Both the position numbers and the translations under genes were made by a program. Shown piece by piece: positions 5,741 to 11,809 of a DNA stretch of 14,457 bases (the first letter of the stretch is position 1; each line of letters starts with the position of its first letter). The stretch spans positions 1 to 14,457 of the forward strand of contig JANLIM010000022.1 in the NCBI GenBank assembly GCA_024654145.1, read 5' to 3'. The stretch is from Candidatus Zambryskiibacteriota bacterium (lineage in GTDB: Bacteria > Patescibacteriota > Minisyncoccia > Phycocordibacterales > Zambryskibacteraceae). The notes beneath the pieces were generated by a model. It did not search any database. It was not told the DNA's origin and worked only from the letters and a program-made list of their open reading frames with translations.

Positions 5741-6914
5741 TATAGGAACCCACCAAACCAAGGCAATAATAGCCGAAGGAATTTTTGAACAAGGACACTT
5801 CTCTCCACGCATCATAGGCACCGGCACTGCAGAATCCAAGGGTGTCGAGCGTGGTTATGTTATTGACACTTCGGAAGCAGCTGAGAGTGTCCGTCTAGCT
5901 GTCAACCGAGCTGAGAAAACCGCTGGCCTTAAAGCCAAGAGAGCTTATGTGTCCTTCGGCGGTATCGGCCTGGGGAGCATCACTGCTTCTGGCTCAGTCG
6001 CCATCTCACGAGCGGACATGGAGATTACCGACCGCGACCTCTCAGCTGCCTTGGAAGCAGCTGAGAGGTCCATTCCCTCAAACAGCATTTTAAACAAACG
6101 CATTATCAATACCATCCCTGTTGAATACAAAATTGATGGCAAGCCTGTTTGGGGCCAAGCCCTCGGACTCAAGGCTCAGAAGCTCGAAGTCAAAGCTCTT
6201 TTCATAACCTGTTTAGAACACCACCTAGGAGAGCTTATTAAGGCTGTAGAGATAGCCGGTATCGAGGTGGTAGACGTGGTAGCGGCTCCTGTGGCAGCAA
6301 GCCTTGTCACCGTCTCCAAACGCGAGCGCAGAGTAGGCTGCCTTCTCGCTGATATCGGAGCCGAAACTTTGTCTCTTATAGTCTTTGAAAACAACAATAT
6401 GATTTCCTTAGAGGTCTTTCCTATCGGCGGCAACGATATCACCAACGACATTGCCCTAGGACTCAAGATGCCACTTGAAGAAGCAGAGGGAGTCAAACTC
6501 GGAGCTCTTTCTCGAGTACCTTTTGCAAAGAAGAAACTTGAAGAAATTATTTCCGCCCGTCTCGGCGATTGCTTTGAACTTATTGAAAATCATTTAAAGA
6601 AACTTGGTCGCGATTCTCTCCTTCCTGCCGGAGCACTTCTAACAGGCGGCACTGCTTCGACGCCGGGTATAAAACAATTTTCAGAAGAATTTTTGAACCT
6701 ACCAACTCACATTGCAGAAGTCCACTTCGGTACGAGTGAGAAAAATAGAATTAGGGAAAACATCTGGGCAACAGCCTGTGGTTTAGCACTTCTTGGATTC
6801 AACTCAGGAGACCAAGGCGGATTTCTTGGCACTCAACGTGGTCCGCTTCTGCCGGGTGGAGGGCGTGGCCTCTTCCAAAAACTTTCCCGCCTCGTTTCTC
6901 AAGTTCTACCTTAA
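5712..6914 (+). CDS. ftsA: Cell division protein FtsA
   Basis: FtsA is the actin-like ATPase that tethers FtsZ filaments to the membrane. The phosphate-1 loop is GIDIGTHQTKA (8-18). The SHS2/1C region follows at about 85-165. Phosphate-2 is LLADIGAETLSLIVFENN (211-228), and the adenosine motif is LLTGGTASTPGI (309-320). The C-terminal GRGLFQKLSRLVSQVLP (384-400) is a good amphipathic membrane-targeting helix. Length is 400 aa, typical. The ATG lies inside ybeY (29-bp overlap) with no SD, so translation may depend on coupling. ftsZ follows after 87 bp, the usual ftsA-ftsZ order. High confidence. Confidence 0.95.
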   Translation: MARQIIVGIDIGTHQTKAIIAEGIFEQGHFSPRIIGTGTAESKGVERGYVIDTSEAAESVRLAVNRAEKTAGLKAKRAYVSFGGIGLGSITASGSVAISRADMEITDRDLSAALEAAERSIPSNSILNKRIINTIPVEYKIDGKPVWGQALGLKAQKLEVKALFITCLEHHLGELIKAVEIAGIEVVDVVAAPVAASLVTVSKRERRVGCLLADIGAETLSLIVFENNNMISLEVFPIGGNDITNDIALGLKMPLEEAEGVKLGALSRVPFAKKKLEEIISARLGDCFELIENHLKKLGRDSLLPAGALLTGGTASTPGIKQFSEEFLNLPTHIAEVHFGTSEKNRIRENIWATACGLALLGFNSGDQGGFLGTQRGPLLPGGGRGLFQKLSRLVSQVLP

Positions 6915-6966
6915 AATTAGGAAATATTTGGTTAGTTTTGTCTATTGCTTTCCTTTTCCCAACCCT

Positions 6967-6994
6967 TTGGGTAATATAAGCGCATCAATAAATT
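6967..6994 (+). promoter_or_regulatory. Possible ftsZ-specific promoter
   Basis: TTGGGT (6967-6972), 16 bp, TAAATT (6989-6994), with the hexamer ending 7 nt before the ftsZ ATG. It is the same hexamer and spacing as seen for rpsU. It would give ftsZ a leaderless transcript in addition to read-through from ftsA. Confidence 0.33.
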
Positions 6995-7001
6995 TAAGCG
7001 C

Positions 7002-8174
7002 ATGCCACAAATCAAACCAGAAGTAGAATCATTCGCAAGGATCAAGGTCATCGGAGTCGGAGGTTCGGGCAAAAACACCGTCAACCATATGATCAATTCC
7101 AAGGTCAAAGGAGTTGAGTTTATAGCCGTTAACACAGACGCTCAAGACCTCCACCACTCTCTTGCCAAAAAAAAGATCCACATTGGTAAGAACCTCACTC
7201 GTGGCCTCGGTACTGGTATGAACCCAGAGCTCGGCAAGCGCGCAGTAGAAGAGACCAAAGAAGAAGTCCAAGAAGCTATCAAAGGTGCAGACATGATATT
7301 CGTTACTGGTGGACTAGGTGGAGGTACAGCTTCCGGCGCCGCACCGGTTGTGGCCAGAACTGCCAAAGAAAACGGTTGTCTTACTGTGGCTGTAGTCACC
7401 AAGCCATTCTTCTTTGAAGGTCAGCAGAGGATGAAAATTGCTGAAGGTGCTATCGATGAATTAAAACAATCCGTAGATGCACTTATCATCATCCCCAACG
7501 ACCGCCTGCTCCAGACTGTCGAGAAAAACATCTCCGCCCGAAACGCTTTCGCCATCTGCGACAACATTCTTAAGGAAGCTGTTGAGGGTATTTCCGACCT
7601 CATCACTACCCCTGGTATTATCAATATCGACTTCGCAGACATCCGCTCAGTCCTCGAGAACTCTGGCGCAGCTCTCATGGGTATCGGCACCGCTTCAGGC
7701 GAAAATCGCGCCACAGATGCCGCCAAAGCCGCTATCTCTTCGCCACTTCTTGAAATCTCAATTAACGGCGCCAAGGGCGTTCTCTTCTCCATCGCTGGCG
7801 GAGATGACCTAACAATGTTTGAAATCCAGGATGCAGCCAAAGTTATCACTGAGTCAGTGGATCCGGATGCCAAAATCATCTTCGGTACCGTCCGCGATGA
7901 TAAGCTTAAAAAAGGCGAAATCAAGATTACCGTTATTGCCTCTAACTTCCCTGAGAACAATACCAAGAAGGCAGGCTCTCTCTTCCAGAACTTTAGCGCT
8001 GAGGAAGACCGCAGCAAAGGCAAAATATTCAACACCCTTGCTACCCCAGAAAAAGCTCCTGCTAAGGAACCAGAGGTTAAAAAATCTGCTTCCACGCCAG
8101 CAGCTGCTCCTGTTGAAGACGACGATGACTGGAGCGCTGTACCAGCGTTCCTGCGACGCAGTAAGCTCAAATAG
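7002..8174 (+). CDS. ftsZ: Cell division protein FtsZ
   Basis: FtsZ is the tubulin-like GTPase that forms the division ring. The N-terminal nucleotide-binding start is IKVIGVGGSGKNTVNHM (14-30). The tubulin signature reads GGLGGGTASGAAP (103-115) rather than the canonical GGMGGGTGTGAAP. The T7 synergy loop is NIDFADIRSVL (208-218) with both aspartates present, so GTP hydrolysis is expected. The C-terminal domain runs to about residue 316. A 55-residue Lys/Ala/Pro-rich linker leads to the conserved C-terminal peptide DDDWSAVPAFLRRSK, the likely FtsA-binding tail. Length is 390 aa. No SD precedes the ATG. A 10-bp inverted repeat brackets the stop codon. Confidence 0.96.
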   Translation: MPQIKPEVESFARIKVIGVGGSGKNTVNHMINSKVKGVEFIAVNTDAQDLHHSLAKKKIHIGKNLTRGLGTGMNPELGKRAVEETKEEVQEAIKGADMIFVTGGLGGGTASGAAPVVARTAKENGCLTVAVVTKPFFFEGQQRMKIAEGAIDELKQSVDALIIIPNDRLLQTVEKNISARNAFAICDNILKEAVEGISDLITTPGIINIDFADIRSVLENSGAALMGIGTASGENRATDAAKAAISSPLLEISINGAKGVLFSIAGGDDLTMFEIQDAAKVITESVDPDAKIIFGTVRDDKLKKGEIKITVIASNFPENNTKKAGSLFQNFSAEEDRSKGKIFNTLATPEKAPAKEPEVKKSASTPAAAPVEDDDDWSAVPAFLRRSKLK

Positions 8175-8185
8175 AGTCGCAGGAA
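8148..8185 (+). other. Inverted repeat spanning the ftsZ stop codon
   Basis: TTCCTGCGAC (8148-8157) pairs perfectly with GTCGCAGGAA (8176-8185) across an 18-nt loop that holds the last codons and stop of ftsZ. No T-run follows, so it is not a standard terminator; it may protect the 3' end or punctuate the transcript. Confidence 0.5.
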
Positions 8186-8214
8186 GATTCAGGATTCTGG
8201 ATTTAGGATTTTAG
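8186..8214. repeat. Left inverted repeat of the 8186-9150 unit
   Basis: 29 bp built on GGATTTAGGATT-like units; 23 of 29 positions match the reverse complement of 9122-9150. It encodes the last residues and stop of the minus-strand gene. Confidence 0.55.
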
Positions 8215-8728
8215 AATCACTCAGTCCCAAAATCCTATTGTAAAACTCGTATTTTTTAGTTTGATATTCCTTGTAAGTCAGATCTTTGGAATCTTCTTTA
8301 ATTTTCTCATATTCCTTGAGCAAATGGGGGTTATTCTTAAGCATATTAAATACTTGAATTTGGGCTTTTGTTGTTTCTATAGTGGGATCAGTGAGCCAGA
8401 CACTTATAGAAAACCCTTCTTTTTGAAAGTCCCAGCCCGTAGAGTTTGTTCCTTGTCTTGTAGGTTCTCCGTATAGCTTTCTGAAACTACCAATATGCTT
8501 TGGCTGTTCAGACTTTATACAAAAAGCACTAATATCAATATCTTCTTGACCTGAAATCTTGAGGGGCAGAGAGCCCAGCAATAATACTTCTAGCTGTGGC
8601 TCAACCGCCTTAATACCTGCGATTACCTCCTCGGCAATCTCTAGCCCTTTAGGATTAAAGGGATTAACAACCATTCTTTGGTCATCTGAAATTTTGGTAA
8701 GATATTTAATTTGGCCTTCGGTCAGCAT
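8189..8728 (-). CDS. GrpB-like nucleotidyltransferase-fold protein
   Basis: A small protein of the Pol-beta nucleotidyltransferase superfamily, closest by eye to the GrpB/UPF0157 group. The core is VLLLGSLPLKISGQEDIDIS, the Gly-Ser helix followed by D-x-D metal ligands. The C-terminal NNPHLLKEYEKIKEDSKD and TKKYEFYNRIL resemble the helical end of GrpB-like proteins. I start it at ATG 8728 (180 aa): TATAAC on the minus strand ends 7 nt before it and there is no SD. ATG 8752, in the same CCATGG as the neighbour's start, is the alternative. The last dozen residues are encoded by the left inverted repeat. It is divergent from the four-helix bundle gene with 22 bp between starts. Substrate unknown. 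Confidence 0.78.
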   Translation of the reverse strand: MLTEGQIKYLTKISDDQRMVVNPFNPKGLEIAEEVIAGIKAVEPQLEVLLLGSLPLKISGQEDIDISAFCIKSEQPKHIGSFRKLYGEPTRQGTNSTGWDFQKEGFSISVWLTDPTIETTKAQIQVFNMLKNNPHLLKEYEKIKEDSKDLTYKEYQTKKYEFYNRILGLSDSKILNPES

Positions 8729-8735
8729 AATATAA

Positions 8736-8743
8736 GTTATAAT
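8736..8743. promoter_or_regulatory. Overlapping divergent -10 elements
   Basis: TATAAT on plus (8738-8743), ending 7 nt before ATG 8751, and TATAAC on minus (8741-8736), ending 7 nt before ATG 8728, share four base pairs. The 22 bp between the two starts has no room for an SD in either direction. Confidence 0.55.
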
Positions 8744-8750
8744 ATCACCC

Positions 8751-9140
8751 ATGGAGGAACGAGCCAAAATTAAAGATTTCACAGATTTAGAGACATGGAA
8801 GAAATCTCACGAGCTAGTTCTTGCGATTTATAAAGCCACTAGAGACTTCCCCAGATCAGAAACTTTTGCCCTAACCTCTCAAATCCAGAGGGCTGCTGTT
8901 TCCATTACCTCAAATATAGCTGAGGGATTCGGCAGACAAACTATTAAGGAGAAGGTTCAGTTTTACTACCAAGCCCAAGGTTCCCTCACTGAAGTCAAAA
9001 ACCAACTAATTCTCTCTAAAGACCTTCATTATATTTCTGAACCAGAATTTGATAGAATTATGGACACCCTAATCACTAGTCACAAGCTATTACAGGGTCT
9101 ATTAAGAAAAACAAAGTCTTTTCTTATTCCTAAATCCTAA
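8751..9140 (+). CDS. Four-helix bundle protein, 23S rRNA intervening-sequence (S23/IVP) family
   Basis: This family was first found inside intervening sequences of 23S rRNA genes and is related in fold to the Avd accessory protein of diversity-generating retroelements; its own role is unknown. The sequence is canonical: FTDLETWKKSHELVLAIYKA (10-29), then SQIQRAAVSITSNIAEGFGR, then a QGSLTEVKNQLILS helix and a final helix to LLRKTKSF. Length is 129 aa, normal. It is not in an rRNA gene here and no reverse transcriptase or variable repeat is nearby. A perfect TATAAT ends 7 nt before the ATG and there is no SD, so the mRNA is probably leaderless. Its stop lies inside the right inverted repeat. 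Confidence 0.92.
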   Translation: MEERAKIKDFTDLETWKKSHELVLAIYKATRDFPRSETFALTSQIQRAAVSITSNIAEGFGRQTIKEKVQFYYQAQGSLTEVKNQLILSKDLHYISEPEFDRIMDTLITSHKLLQGLLRKTKSFLIPKS

Positions 9141-9150
9141 ATCTTAAATC
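9122..9150. repeat. Right inverted repeat of the 8186-9150 unit
   Basis: 29 bp of TAAATCCTAAATC type, 23/29 complementary to 8186-8214. It ends exactly one base before the trxB ATG and contains the stop codon of the four-helix bundle gene. Confidence 0.55.
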
Positions 9151-10074
9151 ATGAATCTACTCTACGATCTGGCTATTATCGGTGGCGGACCCGCCGGCGT
9201 AAGTGCCGGCGTTTACGCTGCGCGCAAAAGGCTCAAGACTATTTTCATCACAGAGACCTTCGGCGGACAAAGTACCGAGTCTGTTGGTATTGAAAACTGG
9301 ATTGGAACCATAAACATTCCCGGAGCTGAATTCGGCAAGATGCTTGAGAACCATCTGCGTGCCTATGCTGGCGATTTCGTAGAAATCAAATTGAATAAGG
9401 TTAATAAGGTAGATAAATTTAATAAAGAGTTTCAAGTTAAATGTGAAGATGGTGAAATCTTCACAGCAAAAACAGTATTGATTGCTACAGGCAGCACAAG
9501 GAGAAAGTTAGAAATACCAGGCGCTCAAGAGTTCGAAAACAAAGGCATCACCTACTGCGCCTCATGCGACGGTCCTCTTTTCTCCGGACAGGATGTAGTT
9601 GTTATAGGTGGAGGTAATGCCGGATTTGAATCTGCCGCTCAGCTCTTGGCTTATGCCAAATCTGTCACTCTTTTAAACAGAAGCGATGTTTTGAAGGCAG
9701 ACGAAGTAACAGTCGAACGCGTTTCCAAACACCCCAATATGCGTGTGATAAAAAATGCTGTTCCCAAAGAGGTTAAAGGAGATAAGTTCGTAAATGCTCT
9801 TGTCTACGAAGAGAATGGCGAGACTAAAGAGCTTCTCGTTACAGGCATCTTTGTCGAGATAGGACTTGTCCCGACCACTTCTTTTGTAAAAGGCTTAGCG
9901 GAGCTAAACCAATACGGGCAAATTATAGTTGACCCTAAGACTCAGATGACTTCTGTAGAAGGACTCTGGGCCGCTGGAGACTCCACAGACGGACTCTACC
10001 ACCAGAACAACGTTGCTGCTGGTGATGCTGTGAAAGCGCTCGAGGATATATATCTCCATATACACACAAAATAA
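9151..10074 (+). CDS. trxB: Thioredoxin reductase-like flavoprotein (AhpF C-terminal type)
   Basis: An FAD-dependent pyridine nucleotide-disulfide reductase of the low-Mr TrxR family that passes electrons to thioredoxin-like partners in the cytoplasm. The FAD site is IIGGGPAGVSAGVYAARK (9-26). The redox-active pair is Cys136 and Cys139 in CASCDGPLF. The nucleotide-binding motif is VVIGGGNAGFESA (150-162), and the second FAD motif is GLWAAGDSTDG (271-281). The usual NADPH-selecting HRRxxxR is absent (TLLNRSDVLKADE), and FGGQSTESVGIENWI and IFVEIGLVPTTSFVKG look more like AhpF, so NADH use is possible. No N-terminal thioredoxin-fold domain is present. A short AT-rich repeat (9391-9426) encodes a Lys/Asn-rich loop. 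Length is 307 aa. Family firm; partner and cofactor unknown. Confidence 0.9.
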   Translation: MNLLYDLAIIGGGPAGVSAGVYAARKRLKTIFITETFGGQSTESVGIENWIGTINIPGAEFGKMLENHLRAYAGDFVEIKLNKVNKVDKFNKEFQVKCEDGEIFTAKTVLIATGSTRRKLEIPGAQEFENKGITYCASCDGPLFSGQDVVVIGGGNAGFESAAQLLAYAKSVTLLNRSDVLKADEVTVERVSKHPNMRVIKNAVPKEVKGDKFVNALVYEENGETKELLVTGIFVEIGLVPTTSFVKGLAELNQYGQIIVDPKTQMTSVEGLWAAGDSTDGLYHQNNVAAGDAVKALEDIYLHIHTK

Positions 10075-10113
10075 AAAGAACCCCGTGAGATAGCATTGCT
10101 GCATCTCACGGGG
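10066..10113 (-). terminator. Intrinsic terminator for the minus-strand 10133 gene
   Basis: CCCCGTGAGAT (10081-10091) pairs perfectly with ATCTCACGGGG (10103-10113). Read on the minus strand the stem is followed by TTCTTTTTATTTT, a good U-tract. On the plus strand there is no T-run, so it serves the 10133 gene rather than trxB, although it lies 7 bp after the trxB stop. Confidence 0.82.
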
Positions 10114-10132
10114 CCTTAAGGTGCCCACGAAC

Positions 10133-10843
10133 TTACCCTCCGATGATGGTGATCTGTTTGATACGATCACCCCGACAGAGGTCGGTGGTGGAGCAAACCA
10201 CCACACCGGCGATAATTGCAGTCGCCGGAACTCCGATCCAGAGAGCCTTGCCGGTCTTGCGATCCCAGTGCCACCAGGCAGGCCCACTACCCCGCTTCCG
10301 ATCCTGGCGATCCAGGTCATTAGCAAGCTCGCTCGCCGCTCTACGTCCCTGGTCGACGAGATCTGTGCCCGTCTCCGGCCGCACAATCTCAAACGAACCT
10401 GGCATCGGCAACCCATCGTCCGTGATGAAGTTTCCGCAGAGGAGCGAAGCGAACCAGATGCCGGTCTGGATGTTCAGGAGACACTGCTCATTGTTACGAA
10501 ACGGCCGGTCGAGGCCAGTCAGCATGATCTTGCCATCGGGTCCAACCCAGGCAAGAGAAGCAGTGATGCCCGTCGGGCACGGCACAACCGCGAGCGAGCG
10601 CACGTAGTTGGCTAGGCCCTGGGCGGTGGTACTGGCCGAGACATGCCCCTGCTTAACTGCGACCTCGATCATGTCGGCGACGTTGGCAATGAGCACACGG
10701 CGGCCATTTCTTTCGATTGCCCGCGCATACTCCTCCTGGGTAACCGGACCTTTGGTAAAGGCCTGGCCTCTTGTTTGTGCGGAGGCTACGACAGGCGCAG
10801 CCATGACAAAGGCCACTACTGCGGCCCACATGAGTCTCTTCAC
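10133..10843 (-). CDS. Unrecognised secreted, C-terminally membrane-anchored protein
   Basis: Family not recognised. Residues 1-22 form a clear signal peptide (basic start, hydrophobic core, cleavage near ASA-Q). A soluble region of about 170 residues follows with several cysteines (PCPTG, EQCLL, LLCGN) that could form disulfides outside the membrane. Near the C-terminus ALWIGVPATAIIAGVVVC is a hydrophobic segment, probably a tail anchor, then a short TDLCRGDR tail. The start is GTG with a full-strength SD (AGAGGAGG, about 5 nt upstream). Its GC content is visibly higher than that of its neighbours, which with the SD suggests transfer from another lineage. A plausible promoter lies upstream and a strong terminator downstream. 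The opposing plus-strand frames have neither. Confidence 0.72.
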   Translation of the reverse strand: MKRLMWAAVVAFVMAAPVVASAQTRGQAFTKGPVTQEEYARAIERNGRRVLIANVADMIEVAVKQGHVSASTTAQGLANYVRSLAVVPCPTGITASLAWVGPDGKIMLTGLDRPFRNNEQCLLNIQTGIWFASLLCGNFITDDGLPMPGSFEIVRPETGTDLVDQGRRAASELANDLDRQDRKRGSGPAWWHWDRKTGKALWIGVPATAIIAGVVVCSTTDLCRGDRIKQITIIGG

Positions 10844-10880
10844 GATTTCCTCCTCTGGTTATGACATAGTTCCGCTCAGG

Positions 10881-10909
10881 ACTCTATCACGTAATAAGAG
10901 CTTTGTAAA
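10881..10909 (-). promoter_or_regulatory. Possible promoter of the 10133 gene
   Basis: On the minus strand TTTACA (10909-10904), a 17-bp spacer and TAGAGT (10886-10881). RNA would start near 10874, about 30 nt before GTG 10843, leaving room for the SD. The rest of the 10844-11010 gap shows nothing else I can support. Confidence 0.42.
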
Positions 10910-11010
10910 TAGTCCGTATATAAAGACGTTTGGTAGACTTTTAAATTACTCACCTACAAATTTGATCTTTCTCCCCTTCCATGAGACTATCTCTTTAGAA
11001 AGGAGGGCCT

Positions 11011-11394
11011 TTGCACAGACTAAGAACTGTCACGTATTTGAAGGGGGAAGAACTTAAGGGGATATCAAGCGAAGACCGTGTAGAAGTAGCGCTAATCCGT
11101 CTTTGTAAGCACGGGCTTATCTATCGGTACTACCGATCGGTAGCCTTTGGAGACCTGGACAGTCTTGGAGCTGACTTTCTCATCTGGTCCACATTTAAGA
11201 GGCATCACCTATTACAGGTAAAAAGCTCAGAGGAGGGAAAAGCCTACCATAAGATAAAGCATGGTGACGGCATCCCATGCGTCGTCGCCGACAAGTCTCT
11301 TAGTACCGTCGATGTCGCGCGCAAGATCCTTCAAGAACTCGAGCTCGACGCAAGTGTTTTCGAAAAACTTGTCGAGAACATGCAATTCATCTAA
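11011..11394 (+). CDS. Small PD-(D/E)XK nuclease-like protein
   Basis: A 127-aa protein with the core pattern of the PD-(D/E)XK fold: an N-terminal helix with Glu (SSEDRVEVALIRL, 19-31), then GADFLIW with Asp55, then LLQVKSS with Gln69-x-Lys71. The spacing between Asp and the QxK triplet (14 residues) is normal for this fold, which includes Holliday-junction resolvases and restriction-like endonucleases. It is a single domain with no methylase or helicase nearby, so a restriction role is not suggested; a DNA-repair or orphan nuclease role is possible. The start is TTG with AGGAGG 4 nt upstream. A terminator begins directly at the stop. The function is inferred from motif only. Confidence 0.68.
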   Translation: MHRLRTVTYLKGEELKGISSEDRVEVALIRLCKHGLIYRYYRSVAFGDLDSLGADFLIWSTFKRHHLLQVKSSEEGKAYHKIKHGDGIPCVVADKSLSTVDVARKILQELELDASVFEKLVENMQFI

Positions 11395-11427
11395 CCCCGT
11401 CCACTCTTGTAGTGGGCGGGGTGTCTT
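11395..11427 (+). terminator. Terminator of the 11011 gene
   Basis: CCCCGTCCAC (11395-11404) pairs with GTGGGCGGGG (11412-11421) with one T-G wobble and a 7-nt loop, then TGTCTT. It starts at the base after the stop codon. The T-tract is weak. Confidence 0.72.
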
Positions 11428-11434
11428 ATATTTG

Positions 11435-11507
11435 TGCGCGATAGAGGACTCGAACCTCTGGCCCTCCCCACGTCAAGGGGATGCTCTACCAACTGAGCTA
11501 ACCGCGC
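11435..11507 (-). tRNA. tRNA-Val(GAC)
   Basis: Full cloverleaf on the minus strand: acceptor GCGCGGT with ATCGCGC (one G-U), D arm GCTC/GAGC, anticodon stem TCCCC/GGGGA around loop TTGACGT (anticodon GAC), T arm AGAGG-TTCGAGT-CCTCT, discriminator A. 73 nt; CCA is not encoded. It reads GUC/GUU codons. Confidence 0.95.
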
Positions 11508-11510
11508 GCC

Positions 11511-11528
11511 AATTTTGTTTACAAAATT
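11511..11528. other. Palindrome between the two minus-strand tRNAs
   Basis: AATTTTG (11511-11517) pairs with CAAAATT (11522-11528) around a 4-nt loop, 3 bp upstream of the tRNA-Val 5' end. It could be a processing site or promoter-proximal element of tRNA-Val. Confidence 0.45.
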
Positions 11529-11532
11529 GAGC

Positions 11533-11627
11533 GTCCCGCCATAGCTTTCTTTGACCCTTCGAAGCCTCTCGCCTCGTCGAAGCCTTCGGCGTAGCGCGGG
11601 TGTGCGAAGGGGGTAGCGAAGGCGGAC
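11533..11627. repeat. Imperfect inverted repeat region between tRNA-Val and tRNA-Ser
   Basis: GTCCCGCC (11533-11540) with GGCGGAC (11621-11627, one bulge) and CCCTTCG (11555-11561) with CGAAGGG (11605-11611) form nested arms. GCC-TTC-GGC-like hairpins sit inside. It is GC-rich and non-coding. It looks like an interspersed palindromic element; no gene was seen in it. Confidence 0.4.
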
Positions 11628-11657
11628 AGAATTAGATTACACCAAAAAATATTCCAG

Positions 11658-11744
11658 CGGAAGAGGAGAGATTCGAACTCTCGATAGGTTTAACCCTATG
11701 CCGGTTTTCGAAACCGGTGCTTTCAACCACTCAGCCACTCTTCC
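11658..11744 (-). tRNA. tRNA-Ser(CGA)
   Basis: Minus-strand class II tRNA: acceptor GGAAGAG/CTCTTCC, anticodon stem CCGGT/ACCGG around loop TTCGAAA (anticodon CGA), a long variable arm closed by ATAGG/CCTAT, T arm GAGAG-TTCGAAT-CTCTC, discriminator G as usual for serine. 87 nt; CCA is not encoded. It reads UCG. Confidence 0.95.
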
Positions 11745-11753
11745 TTGGCGAAA

Positions 11754-11782
11754 ACTATAGCATTTTTTGCATTTTCGGCCAA
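11754..11782 (-). promoter_or_regulatory. tRNA-Ser promoter
   Basis: Minus strand TTGGCC (11782-11777), 17 bp, TATAGT (11759-11754, 5/6). RNA would start near 11747, just before the mature 5' end at 11744. Confidence 0.5.
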
Positions 11783-11794
11783 AAATGTTATTAT
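11767..11794 (+). promoter_or_regulatory. tRNA-Glu promoter
   Basis: TTGCAT (11767-11772), 16 bp, TATTAT (11789-11794). RNA would start at about 11801, just upstream of the tRNA at 11810. It overlaps the divergent tRNA-Ser promoter within 65 bp. Confidence 0.5.
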
Positions 11795-11809
11795 TTTTCG
11801 GTTATTTGC

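Noticed and set aside
6958..6971. Terminator between ftsA and ftsZ
   Set aside because: A 5-bp CCCAA/TTGGG stem without a T-run is too weak, and the two genes normally share transcripts.
7421..8170. 249-codon minus-strand frame inside ftsZ
   Set aside because: Shadow of the ftsZ codon pattern; no start signals, Ser/Arg-rich product without domain features.
8189..9140. HEPN-MNT type toxin-antitoxin pair
   Set aside because: A helical bundle beside a nucleotidyltransferase fold is suggestive, but the bundle is clearly S23/IVP, not HEPN, and the genes are divergent rather than an overlapping operon.
8751..9140. Avd of a diversity-generating retroelement
   Set aside because: No reverse transcriptase, template repeat or variable repeat was seen in the window.
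10121..10615. Plus-strand frames opposite the secreted protein gene
   Set aside because: The minus-strand gene has a signal peptide, SD, promoter and terminator; the plus frames have none.
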